From contig JALIZF010001721.1 of NCBI GenBank assembly GCA_029948255.1, positions 186,001 to 250,000 on the forward strand: a DNA stretch of 64,000 nucleotides, given 5' to 3'. Made by a program: the position numbers and the translations under genes. The DNA comes from Telmatactis stephensoni. Lineage: Eukaryota > Cnidaria > Anthozoa > Actiniaria > Isophelliidae. This document shows, piece by piece, positions 34,183 to 45,900 of this stretch (positions are counted from its first letter, which is position 1; every line of letters begins with the position of its first letter). The notes beneath the pieces are model-generated. The model worked only from the letters and a program-made list of their open reading frames with translations. It ran no database searches and was not told the DNA's origin.

Positions 34183-36499
34183 TCATATATCGGTAATTAC
34201 AGGCTCCTTGAGGTATTCCTCAGGAATAAACCCAGACCGTTTTCTATAAGGTGAATACGCCCATATCCAGTGAGGCACAACTTGGTCCTTGAGATTAGCA
34301 TACACGTATTCACCTGCCAAGACATTAAGATCGTCAAATGCGGTCCCTTCAAAGTCGTACAAAGCAATCAGTTTTGTTCCTTTTATTGTGGTTTGTTTTT
34401 TATCCTGAGAACTTGTCGATGAGTTTGATGGCGGACGGGATGATTGTTGAGATGTCTTGTCGATGGAGCTTACGCTTGTAGCTGTGGCGTCTGGGGAGTT
34501 AAGCTCAGGATTACTTTTACTCGTAGATGGCTTTTCTGAGATTTTCTTTCGACATCCTAAGACGAAAATGTACATTTCACTGGTAAGATTCTCATTATTG
34601 GATTAGAGACAGGAAAGATATTGGGGTCGTGTGCGAACAAGAAAATGATAGTGCCGTTTTTAGACACGTTCTAAAAATATTGTAGATGTAGTAAGTCAGA
34701 CATGTTATAAAAGTAACAGAACAAAACTTTAAATCTGGACGTTTTGGTCTGAATACTAAAGGCGCGGAAATACGGGCAACAAGATCGTGCATATTTCACG
34801 CAACATGTTGCGTTGCAAGTTGCAGAGCAAATGTTGTTCTTATTACCACCACTTCTACTTTGTGCAACAAGGAAAATTTGTTGCGCACGAGGTGTAATAC
34901 GAGCAACATTTGCTCTGCAACATGCAACTCAACAATGTTGCGCGAAATGTTGCACGATTTTGTGACATTCGATCGGCTTTTGTTCAAAAAACAGATTTAA
35001 GAATTACAACTCTGAGATTTTGGTGTTCTTTTTCAGTACTTTATCAACCCCCGCATGCAACATCTTCAACATTTGTTCCTCCAACGTCGGATTGATATTG
35101 TATAAATGTTGAAACCGTTTGCCAGATCCTAAATGGATGTAACATCCCAACTCTTTTTATTCAGGTTAGAAAATCCTTCAAAGTCGATTTAGGTTTTAAG
35201 TGCACTTAGATTTTATTAGCCACTGCACGCGAATCTAGCAATGCCGTGTTGACAAGGTTGTGCTCTGATTACATAATGAATTCTCAAGCAAGGTGTGAAC
35301 CAAACCTCTAAGTGCACTCCAGAACTTTTGAACTTGTCCTGCTACTACGAAAAAGTGGTACCTATGTGAGACGATTTTATTAAAGTGCACTTGAACTCTA
35401 CTCATAAGCTATAGTGTGAGGCCAGCTGCTATATTGAGAATACACCCTAAAACGGGCAGCTAGTACTGAGGTCCGTCTTAGAGAAACTTTATTGTAGTTA
35501 GTATTATAGTAAGTTAATAAGTACAGAAAAATAATAGTGATAATTTTAAGTAACAACAAGAGAGCATAAATATTTATGCTCTCTTGGTAATAATAATAAT
35601 AATACAATCTTACCTTCACAAGTGTGGAATATGAGAAATGTACGTGGTACGAAACCTTCCTCGCCTTCCTCCGTAGCTACCCACAACCAGTCAGGATCCT
35701 GGTCGTTGAGTAACATTACGCTCTCTCCTCTCAACACCCTGACATCATTCTCAAACTTTGCGTTGTAATTGTACAAAACTGTCATTTGAGGGCCGTATGG
35801 TCGCTTAGGGAAATACGTCGTTAGAGTTTTGCTTTTAGTTCTTGATTTATGTTTATGTTTATGTTTACGAGTGTCTTGTTCGACGTCATCACTTCCTTCG
35901 AAACTCTCTTCGTAGCCCGAAGTACTTGATTTCGAGTCTGAAGATACATTAAAAGTAGAGCAGTATGCAAACGGCACAAATCCTTCATTACCGGACGAGT
36001 CCTTGACATACACCCAGTCGTGTTGTTGGTATAATATCACTACATATTGTCCCTTTTTAACGTTTAATTCCTCTTCTACGTTTGACACAAACTCGTGAGT
36101 TATTTTTGCTCGGATATTTGCAGGTTTTGTTGAAGTAGCAGCTTTAATTTTCCTCTCAGTAACACTCTCGTGTTTAGCTTCCTTAATTCGTACAGTTCTT
36201 TGTTCACTTGTTCTTTGACTTGAGTCTGTCGACGTACTGGGACTTTTCAGAGCTGATTTATACTCTGAAGTTGAGTTCTCGGTTGATCCGCCATTTATTT
36301 TATACGAATCTCGCGGTGGAATTGGAGCTTTGCCCTGTAAAACTTGAATTGCGAAAAGAAATCGGTGTCAAACGCACTTTAATGGGAACTAATAAGAACA
36401 CTAAACTTAAAACTAGAAAAGAGACAGGAATATTTTCCACGACGGCAGTAACTTACCTTTCTTTTTGACTGTGAGTTGCGAAGGACACAAAAATGCCAT
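34183..36499 (-). CDS. Dlish: Dlish-like triple-SH3 adaptor protein, complete
   Basis: Three exons: 36457-36499 (ATG at 36497-36499), 35614-36342 and 34183-34556, giving 381 codons plus stop. The N-terminus MAFLCPSQLTVKKK closely resembles the start of Drosophila Dlish (CG10933) as I recall it. SH3-1 spans about residues 93-146 (EEELNVKKGQYVVILYQQHD, EGFVPFAYC), SH3-2 about 201-255 (TVLYNYNAKFENDVRVLRGE, PDWLWVATEEGEEGFVPRTF) and SH3-3 about 319-375 (KLIALYDFEGTAFDDLNVLA, WIWAYSPYRKRSGFIPEEYL). Linkers are Ser/Thr-rich with a KHKHKHKSRTKSK basic stretch. In flies Dlish binds the atypical myosin Dachs and acts below the cadherin Fat in Hippo-pathway growth control at the cell cortex; Cys5 would be a candidate lipidation site (inference). 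The second-exon acceptor is chosen at CAATTCAAG (36343-36344) to keep the MAFLCP frame; the acceptor at TTTTACAG would instead fit an ATG at 36507 (MKTWHF...). Confidence 0.85.
34780..34972. mobile_element. Inverted-repeat element with CAACATTTGCTCTGCAAC arms
   Basis: CGTGCATATTTCACGCAACA, GCAAGTTGCAGAGCAAATGT on the left mirror CAACATTTGCTCTGCAACAT and GCGCGAAATGTTGCACG on the right. It lies in the second intron of the Dlish-like gene. Confidence 0.85.
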
Positions 36500-37734
36500 G
36501 TTTTCATATTGGATCGCAACTCGTTTCACTCATTATAAAAGAAACTTTCTTTTTCGTAGCATAGATTGCCATCTTTGTTTTCCTTTCGAACTTCGCTTAT
36601 GGAGTCCAATTTACATTTTTACGTCATCACTTTTAACATAACTTTTATGTATTTACTTTTGAAGGGCTTTCTGACAAAATCAGCCAATCGAAATCAAGAA
36701 TAAATGACTTATGTCTACAATTTGATATGAAATGTTTACTTACAGAACAAAAAGTCTAAACGTGGCAACAAATTGCGAACGACTGGCAAAAATAGAAGTT
36801 TGATTCAGGTTTTGCAAACTTTGTGAAGATTGCATATCAGATTGAAAAAGAGATTAAATTTGTTCAACATGGTTGTAATGTGTTTTCAAATGTGGTTCTG
36901 TTTGAATTGCGATATCCAAAATGGTGGAATTATTTGCTTTAATTAGAAATGTCATTGAATTAAGCCTTTGGAATTCGCGTTTTCAGCCGTCTTGACCGAC
37001 AGCCAGACTAGAACGTTCCATAGTTCTGTCATTGTTTTTGTTTGCATGTGTTTGTAAATTGTCGTTGTCAAGTATCTGAGAACAATCGCTAGATTAATCT
37101 GCTTTTTATAATTTCCAGACTGTTTTTACAGGATTTTATGTATCAATGGTGACTAAAAAAAGAACTAAGTTGCCATTTTTGCCAGTATGCGGAGATTATA
37201 AAAATCGTTTACTGACAGCGTTTAGGTTTTCCAACAACTAGGTTATGATACGGAAGTAAAATGATTGTGTCATTGCGCTCAATTCAAAAACTATTGCTCA
37301 AAGACTGAGTAAATGAAGAAAGACAGGAAAGAAATAGGGAGAAACCCGCCCTGAAGGACATTGAGAAATAGAGACGGTAACGAGCGGCGAATCAAGAAAT
37401 TGTTATTGAAATGACTTAAGAAATGTCTTTAAAAAAGCAACAGTGCATGAAAAGAACGCAAAAAAATCATAAAATTTATCCAAACAAGCGAACAAACAAA
37501 AACAATTAATTACAAATCTGTCTCTTCCCCTCAACTGATTTGCTTGCATTTTACACAGGTATCCCAAGCCAGTGTCTACTTTGAGGCTAGGATTTCGTTA
37601 CATGTAACGGAGCACAACAGTATTATCATCTTTCCAGATTCTTGGCTCAGTATCAAACCCATACTTGGTTTCCGTTTTAGTTTCCACTTTTCTAGGAAAT
37701 CATTGCCTTCAAACCTACAGCTACAACGACCAAA
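36500..37734. promoter_or_regulatory. Divergent intergenic region between Dlish-like and PGGHG genes
   Basis: The start codons at 36499 (minus) and 37735 (plus) face apart across about 1.2 kb. No exon or named promoter motif is evident. It is the only place where promoters of both genes can lie unless there are distant non-coding exons. The open frame 37544-37744 overlaps the PGGHG leader in another frame and is not supported. Confidence 0.35.
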
Positions 37735-40700
37735 ATGCTTATAAAAATGGATGTGATAATATTTATAATATTTTCATGTCTTCTAAAGACATTCACTGTT
37801 CATTCAGCTTCCACGGCAACAGTCTTCGAAGCCATTAATCTTCCACAAAATTACCTCATGGCTTCAGTTGGAAATGGTTATCTTGCTACTAACGTCTACA
37901 GCAATACTGTTTATGTGTCAGGAATATTTAATGGTCGTGGCACAACGACACCAAGTCACAGGGCACGAATTCCTTCTACTTGCGATATCACAATCAGGAC
38001 AAACGTCCCAGGGAACAAGACTCAACTATGGAGTCTCGATGTTGCAGAAGGCGTTTTTAGATACACCGAGAAGGCTATAAACTTTAGCTTGGAGCAGCGT
38101 GTCTACGCGCATAGGGTTCGCCAGCATATCATCGTTTCCGAGATCCATGTTTCGAATTATCAGGAAGAGGATATTTTACTTGCTTTCGATACCAAGTTTC
38201 AACCTGTCAGTCAAGATTTCGAATTCGAAAAATTATCATCCTTAGAACTGAGGCAGTTGGAACTGTTTCTGGGTTTAATGCCACCAAATGATTACAAAAC
38301 TCTTGTCGGCCACATCAAGGAGACGGAAGAACCTGATAGTCCACGGTTTGGAGTTGCGATCGTATGGACCGATGTCCCGCGGGATCCCGTCAAAGTCCCG
38401 AAGCACACAAATCAAACATGGTATTTCTTAACTTCGATTTCAACAAGTCTCGATTCAGAGGATTTCCTGGGCGATGCTTATCGATCATACGTATCGGCTT
38501 TGAATTCTAAAGATGAGTTATTTTCAAGTCATGTGCAGGCGTGGACTGAGCTATGGAATCAAGGACGAGTCGAGGTGGAGGGTAATTTACGGTTAGCACA
38601 GGCTGTATATGGCAGTCTTTACTACACACTAAGGTCAGTCAAATAGAACTTAAAGAGATTATAAGTAATCTTATATCTAAACATTAGGACACAAGTGCAC
38701 ACACACCATTCAGGGAAAATATAGCTGATAAGTATCGACCCCATAACAGTTGGAGACCCAGTTATGGGCTACTGGGCTCGATTTAATCATTGCGAGAATG
38801 ACATAACCGTATTTAAAGCCTGTTCACACTAGTGACGGAAGCATAAGCGTAAGCAACATACGCAGACTAGTATACTGCTCATTAGAAGTGTTTGTTTTTT
38901 ATCAGAGCTGAAAAAGTCTATTTATTCTGAGTCTGCGTATGTTGCTTGCGCTAGTGCTTACATCGGTAGTATGATATTGAAAATGGGAGCGATAATATGA
39001 TTTTGTTATCGTTATCATCGCAGACATGATTTTGTTATCGTCATTAGCGCAAATTTTAGTTGTGAATACTAATTCTTGGTGAATACTAACTCATTTCTGA
39101 TTTCAAATAAATCAGAAATGTATGTTTGCAAAACCTATCCTCTCCAATTCTCAGACAGACACAGAATATTTCGCTCATCCTTTTTGTTATTACATATCAT
39201 TCAAATCTAAAATGGCTATGTTGCTGGGGAACTTCATAATGATATTACTATGTTTCAATCAAAAATATATTAAAACATCCAAGCTTAGACAATCTATACA
39301 TAGTCAATTTACAATTCAAATATCTTATAAAGAATGATCAGTGTTGTTAACAATATAACAATAAGACTGTTTACATGTAAAATTTTTTTAAAAGAACAAT
39401 GTACAAGATATAATAATAGATGTACAGTAAATGTAGCTAAAACAAAGATAACTCAAAATATCTTAAAGAACAATCAATGTTGAATGTGGAACAACACAAG
39501 GTGGAGAGGAATTACCTATCATTCTTTACATCATTACGTATCAATCTTTATGGGACTGAAAATGTTATAACCCTCCCTATTTTACCACCCTCTCCACCTT
39601 CTCTCCAACCTTGTCCTACCTTTTCACCCCCTGCCTGCCCCTGTTTCATGCATTATGCTCCCGAAAACCGTCTGCATTTTAAATATGTTTAATTTTTCTA
39701 GTTCCATTCGCCCCTCATGGCCGTATGGTTTAAGCCCTGGTGGACTAGCAAGTAATGGGTACAACGGACACACCTTTTGGGACCAGGAGACATGGATGTA
39801 CCCACCCCTACTCATGCTGTTTCCTGACATGGCACGCTCGTGTCTTGAATACAGAAGTAAACGACTAGACATAGCAAAGTCACGTGCCAAGAAACGATCA
39901 TATAAAGGTAACAGTTGCTTTTGTTTGTTTTCAAACAAATATGAGGGAAAGGAGTGGCCGAGAGTGAGAGTAAATGTGTGAATTGCAACTCTTCAAATCG
40001 CAGGTATTTGAACAGACGGGCGCGTTAACACTACGCCTTATCCAAGACAGTATGTTGTGGGATCAAATTTTCAAGATATGTGTTGTGTGACTTTCAAACT
40101 GTATGTTGTATGACTTGCAAATTCATCCCCACCCCTAGAATGCAGTCATCTATGATCGTATGCCGTAAAATGAGGCCGCCCCTTGTTTTGAGGCTACCCA
40201 GAACCGCATGCACATCAGGATATTCAGTAACACGCTAGACGTACTGAGCTTAGAAGAGAACGCGCGCTTTCAAGAGCATGAATGTTAAGGCTACTCCGAC
40301 CCTCGTTTGTTCTTTTCACCCCCTCCCCTTCCCCAGTTCCCTTCCCCCTCCCCCTCCCCTGAGAGCCAGCTTCGCAGGCAACCACAATAGACCTTTTTCA
40401 AGTTTGTTCATACCGCTGTAAAATTAGACAACAGACACATTGGCGCAGGGTTAGCCTCGAGTCAAGGTAGATTATTCAAAAATACCAGCAAGAAAAGCAA
40501 TACGTTTTGACTAAGAACAATAAAGAAATCAATTTCATTCCCATGGGTCTTTCTTGAAAAGGAGGCTAACCCTGCATAAATGCGCCTTTTGTCAAGAAGC
40601 TCAGCGTTTTCTGGTAATTGGAAACTGGGCTATTCAAGGTTACGCGAACTTGTCAATTTTCAAATTTTGATACTCGTTTTAGTGAGTGTTTTATAACTTG

Positions 40701-41636
40701 CAAACATTTCTACGCACAGGCGCGATGTACCCCTGGGAAAGCGCTGTAACTGGAAACGAAGTATGTCCTGCGCAAATTAATGCCGACTACGAACAGCATG
40801 TTACGGGGGACATTGGCTTGGCTGCTAAACAGTATTGGATGGCAACATATGATACAAAATGGCTGCAGAAGGGTGGAGCCGAGTTAATTTATGCCACAGC
40901 AGAATTCTGGGCCAGTAGGGTATCAATGAACCAATCTAAAGGAAGGTATGTTATACATAACGTGATGCCACCTGATGAATATCGCGGAGTGGTTAATAAT
41001 TCAGTCTACACTAATGTGATAGCCAAGCTAAACTTGGAGTTTGCAACGAAGATAATAAAGGATATACCGAAAACCTGGAGTACAATAGCAGACAAGATCT
41101 TCATTCCTTTTGACAGCCACAAACAATATCATCCAGAGTATGAAGGTTATAAATGGAATATAACGGTCAAACAAGCGGACGCGATACTGTTAGGCTTTCC
41201 ATTGATGTATAATATGAGTTCTCAAGTAAGAAAGAATGACCTTAGTATCTATGAATCCCGTACTGACCCAGGTGGGCCAGCCATGACTAAATCTATGTTT
41301 GCTGTAAACTGGTTGGATGTTGGTCAACTAACAAGAACTGAAGCTTCGTTCAATAAAAGTTATCTCAACGTCCAAGAGCCTTTTAAGGTGTGGACAGAAA
41401 CCCCTGGGGGAGGGGCAGTGAACTTTATCACTGGTGCTGGGGGATTTCTGCAAGCCGTCATTTTTGGATACGGTGGATTCAAGCTACGAGAGTCTTATCT
41501 TGAATTTCACCCAAGACTCCTACCAGGCACAAGACAAGTAAGGCTAATAGGACTGGACTATCTTGGCAATAGTATCAAGATTATAATTGAGGTATATGAC
41601 GGTGACGTCACGGTTGAGCTCGTCACCAGCCCTTGA
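37735..41636 (+). CDS. PGGHG: Protein-glucosylgalactosylhydroxylysine glucosidase (PGGHG/ATHL1, GH65 family), with C-terminal frame break
   Basis: Exons 37735-38633, 39702-39907 and 40720-41636 join in phase to 673 codons plus TGA. Residues ~1-24 (MLIKMDVIIFIIFSCLLKTF...) are a signal peptide, so the enzyme should be secreted or lysosomal. Family motifs in order: FWDQETW (Asp327 and Glu329), YPWESA (Glu375, equivalent to the catalytic Glu430 of human PGGHG), VMPPDEYRGVVNNSVYTN, VKQADAILLGFP, PAMTKSMFAV, EPFKVWTE and GAVNFITGAGGFLQAVIFGY. Known role: releases glucose from glucosyl-galactosyl-hydroxylysine, the disaccharide of collagens. The frame stops at TGA 41634-41636, but the +1 frame continues to 41808 as ALEAVVQASQKKYELDVGKT, then VVLPNSLIHIQDS, which resembles the human C-terminus. 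Several N-glycosylation sequons (NQT, NKS, NNS) fit passage through the secretory pathway. Confidence 0.92.
38812..38970. mobile_element. MITE-like inverted repeat, second copy of a two-copy family
   Basis: TTCACACTAGTGACGGAAGC, GTAAGCAACATACGCAGACT on the left mirror AGTCTGCGTATGTTGCTTGC (read from GAGTCTGCG) and GCTTACATCG on the right. Related to 1633-1752. In the first intron of PGGHG. Confidence 0.75.
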
Positions 41637-41808
41637 GGCCGTTGTACAGGCATCACAGAAGAAATATGAGCTTGATGTTGGTAAAACTGTGGTGTTGCCT
41701 AACTCCCTGATACATATACAAGATAGTGAGACTTTGGGTTGTTTAAGGTGTGCAAGTGGAAGTGAAACCTATGGTGTGAATCATGTACTCCATCATTTAG
41801 TTCACTAG
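41637..41808 (+). pseudogene. Out-of-frame continuation of the PGGHG C-terminus
   Basis: Directly after the PGGHG stop, the +1 frame (codons at 41629, 41632...) stays open to a stop at 41806-41808. The resemblance to the last part of human PGGHG ([20 protein letters not shown] as I recall it) is short but in the right place. A one-base insertion in the genome or assembly near CACCAGCCCTTGA, a genuine truncation, or frameshifting at CCT-TGA would all produce this picture. Confidence 0.55.
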
Positions 41809-42935
41809 TTGGACAAGCTATTTAGTTGCGCGGCCTTTAGGCGTAGTTTGGGGTGGACTCCAGGGGTTCTTTTGATATCAGTTATTTCTGGCCACTTATG
41901 ATAAATCTGACCTGATCCTTGCATGCGATGTATCTCTGGAATATTAAACTTGAAACCTCCTTGTGACGCTGCCCATGGGATCGTGATAAACGTAGCGTGA
42001 CAGGCGAAGATCCAGAAAAAAAGTTGACCGGTTTCCGAACTCAATGTGGAACAGCGACTCGGCCTCTCCTCTCGCGCGCATAGCATCCCCTTTTTGAAAT
42101 GCTCCCACTTTCTTGTAGGACATTTCTAAGTTCCATTTTTCTTAAATGAGGTTTTTATCATGAAAGCTTACAAAGAGTCAAATATTATAGATAGTAAACG
42201 GGTCTGGATCTACGCCTGCGTTAGTTTGAAGAATCCAAGAAGTTCTTCGTTGAAACTCAAAACATTTTATTAGTTTTGATAAAAACACTTTTATTTTTCA
42301 TTTTGAAAGATAAAACGATATATTACAAAGTTAGAGCATCTATTTGAAGATAAAATATACTTAGTGCGTATCAATAAATACTATGCAATGAATGGCGACC
42401 ATTTTCGGTCGTTCTTGTTGGATTTGGATAGGCATTGACGAGCAAAATCATGTAATTACGTTTTCATTCAGCTAAGCTATAACAAATATTCACTTTCTTT
42501 GAAAATGTTTTTTGTTGTTTTCGAAAATCGTTGGTATTTTATATAAAATGTGTTCTTTCAGGGGAGATTGTTTGTTATCATATTAAAATTATTTTTAGTA
42601 CGAATTTCTGCTTGTTTAAAAAGATTACTAACCATCAAATTCTAAAAACGTTCACTAAGCTTTTCACTCTGATTTGTCAATGCCATAACACGCTAGATAG
42701 CCTTTGCAAAGTCTCATAACACTCGCCTATTTGAGTTTGTAAACGTACCAATCTCGTCAGCGAATGAATTCAACTTACGCCTCAGTAGAATTTAAATATT
42801 TTTGAATGACAGCTTACTGGACCATTAATAGCAAACGGTCTGTCTGTCACAGGAGAATTTTTTGCTATTTTTGATAAAAGAATTCATAGAACTCTTATTT
42901 ACAACAATAAATAATAAATATATATTGGCCTAGTG
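41809..42935. other. Convergent intergenic region between PGGHG and RIMBP 3' ends
   Basis: About 1.1 kb with AATAAA-type motifs near 42907-42917 (minus-strand 3' end of RIMBP would use the complement) but no gene I can support. The 93-codon minus-strand frame at 41805-42086 has no recognised homology. Confidence 0.5.
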
Positions 42936-45900
42936 TTATTTCTTTGACGATGGGCTGCTTTTCGTCATCTTTTTCAGCATTTGTTTGCCTTTTGAGAAAA
43001 TTCCTTTCTTCTTTTTCGGTGGCTCATCCTTGGGGGACTGGGTACCATTTGGAGTCTTGCTTGGGCCTGGTGTTGATTCCTAAAATGTCAAAATTGCATT
43101 CTTCTGTCAAAAACTAAGCTTAAAATTTTAATTCATCATTATTATCATTACAATTTTCAATGAATGTTATCAAATTCAATGCCTGAATCTGGCCACACAT
43201 GCAAAATGGCACGGCCGCCATCTTGAATTTCAATCAAGCATGAACACATGCACATGAATGTGAGGCATGCGCGCATGCGCAGTTGTAATCATGCTGAAAC
43301 TTTCGAAACTCCTTAGTCAGCTCAGCTCAGGATACAAGAATGAAGGATAAAAACGCATATGCTAAAGTACAGGCAATTCAAGTCCATTTCAGCAGTCAGA
43401 ACTCAATGAAAACATGATTGTGTTTGGAAAATAACAAACGTACAGTACGTAAGAACATTCATGCAAGCTGGACTAAATATGAAAGCATGCCATCGCCACT
43501 GAACACTAACAGAAATGTCAGCAAATTGGTGAGAATGGTTAAATGAATTGAAAGCAACATTAAGCAAGGAAAGATCCATGGCAGACTGAGGGTAAGTGGA
43601 TGAAATATTGTAGAGATTATTATAGAGTAGACATACAGTAGTCATAGAAACAGGATTCATGGTAGAGAACATCAAGAAATAGCCAAGACTAGAGCAGATG
43701 AGACCTGAAGTATAAGATGACCAGTTAAGAAACACATGTACACTGAAAGCCGACATTTTGGGCACAGGTAGACCGGTTAATAGAGAAACTTGTATTAATT
43801 GTAATATTCAGGTATCTGGTACCCAGAGCAAATGGTTCTATTAGAAGTCAAGACAATAACATTACATTAGGATTAATCTCATTCAATATTAGTAGCATTA
43901 TACATAACCATATAAAATGAATTGTGATAATCGTTCTGCTCTCCCCCCACCCCCATCCCCCAACGGAAAGATATCATTCTAGCAGTCCTTATACCCTAGT
44001 GCTTATAGGAAAGATTAGTGAACCGGGAAGCCGCAGACCTGCTTCATTTTTCGTGCCGGGACTGCATGCCGTTGAGCATTTTGTGACAAACCGCAATGCG
44101 AAATGACTCACATTGGCGTTTAAACAGAAACGCCATACGCGAAGAAAGCAGGTCACGTGATCTTTGCCGTCTACCGTTTCCGTGAAAGTAAAGCTTCAGG
44201 ACGCGAGAAAACCTTCAGCACCAAGGATATAACCTCGACTTAATGCACGACACTCTGGCAAGACTAAAAGGAAATCAGTCAATACGTACCTCACTCAAGA
44301 CACTAACATCAGAAGGTTCTTGTGACGGTACACTAGTCTCTTTAAACTCCTCCAGGAAGTTTGACGGCACAAGTCCTCGAACACCACCTAATTCACCCTA
44401 TGGAATGAACATAAAAATAGTTACTAAACTACTTGCTTGGCCCATGTTACATTTTTAATTTCCAAGCTTTCGGCTCGCAGAGCCATCATCAGGAATAGCG
44501 TAACAACAACTCTTCAACGATCATGCACTACTAATTCATACACTACTTGCTTCGTCCACGTTACATTTTTAGTGTTTAGTATTCATAAAAACACCCACGT
44601 ACAAAAACACGCTAGAATAAAAATAGTTATTTGAACTGATAGAGTGCTTGCACTAAACCCATGAAACAAATAGTACTAATTAGTACTGAATAACACTAAT
44701 TAAACAACAGAAAACAAAGACTTTCGTGCTACTGAGTGCTATTTAGTGCCTACTTAAAGTTCACGGGTTTAATGCGAGCACTCTACCACACAAAACCAAC
44801 AAGTCCCCTTAATGACTGCTAGGCAATTTCTAAAAATTGAATGCACTGAGAGTGGTTGGTGTGTTGTAGAATGTGATTTACGTTCTGGCAGGAGAACTGC
44901 CAGACTTTTAGACTCCACGTGCACCCTTGTAGAAACCTTTAGCAGTCAAATGTGAAGAGTTGCCCAGCACTGTAGCTATTTTTAGTTCGAACAAATTCAG
45001 CTGGTGATAGTAGTGAATGTATAGGGCAAATATTTAAAACTTTTCAGGGAGCGCTTGGCGATCGAAAAGCAGTTGTAAAAACAGACTAAATGCGGCGCAC
45101 ACGCACAACAGATCACGTGACCCGTGTCTGACTCCTGATTCTTGCGAATACTTGTCAAAAACTCCATTTATGGCAACACAAAGGTTTCTTCGATATTTTT
45201 GGGTTTATATTTAGTGAACACTTACCGTGTAGAAGCCATCTTCGTCCATGTCTCCATAGACATAAAGTGTGTCACCAGATCGAAACTTCAGTTCAACCTG
45301 TAAAGAAAGGGTTACATTGATTCATTTATTTTCTTCTATCGTTTTCACATCTGTACAGGGAAAATGGGTGGCACTTTTTCTGTCTTCTCCAAACAGCTAG
45401 CCAAGCAAGCAGGGCAGCTGTACTGATCACCACATTTGCGCGCAATACCTAATACATTAAGTGTTGAGATTCGAATGGTTTTTACACAAATCACGGAGAG
45501 ATTTGTTCTAAAAGAACAATCTTGTCCATCATTGTCGTATTACATACCTCGCTATCGGGGTTAGGAGACAACAGCTGTGGATCATAGTCAAACAGAGCCA
45601 CCATTTTTCTTGGTTCAAGACTGTAGTTAACACTAGTTCTTGGATCCTCGAAACCCATTGCACTGTCATCGTCACTCAAAGTGTAGGTGTCATTCAGGGC
45701 TTCGGGGGGAACTTGGTTTGGATCGTCAGGATATGGGAAAGAAGGCTCGTGAAGACTTGCATCACTTGGTTTGTGAAGGACAACTGTTGGGTACTGACCA
45801 AGTTGACCATCTACTAGCTTTTCATCGTTATCAGGGACATAACGTTCTTTGTGCTGAGACTCTGGGACATTATCTTGTCTGTAGGGATCGTCATTCGTTA

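Noticed and set aside
41805..42086. 93-codon minus-strand frame between PGGHG and RIMBP
   Set aside because: No recognised domain, no splice or homology support; left as intergenic.
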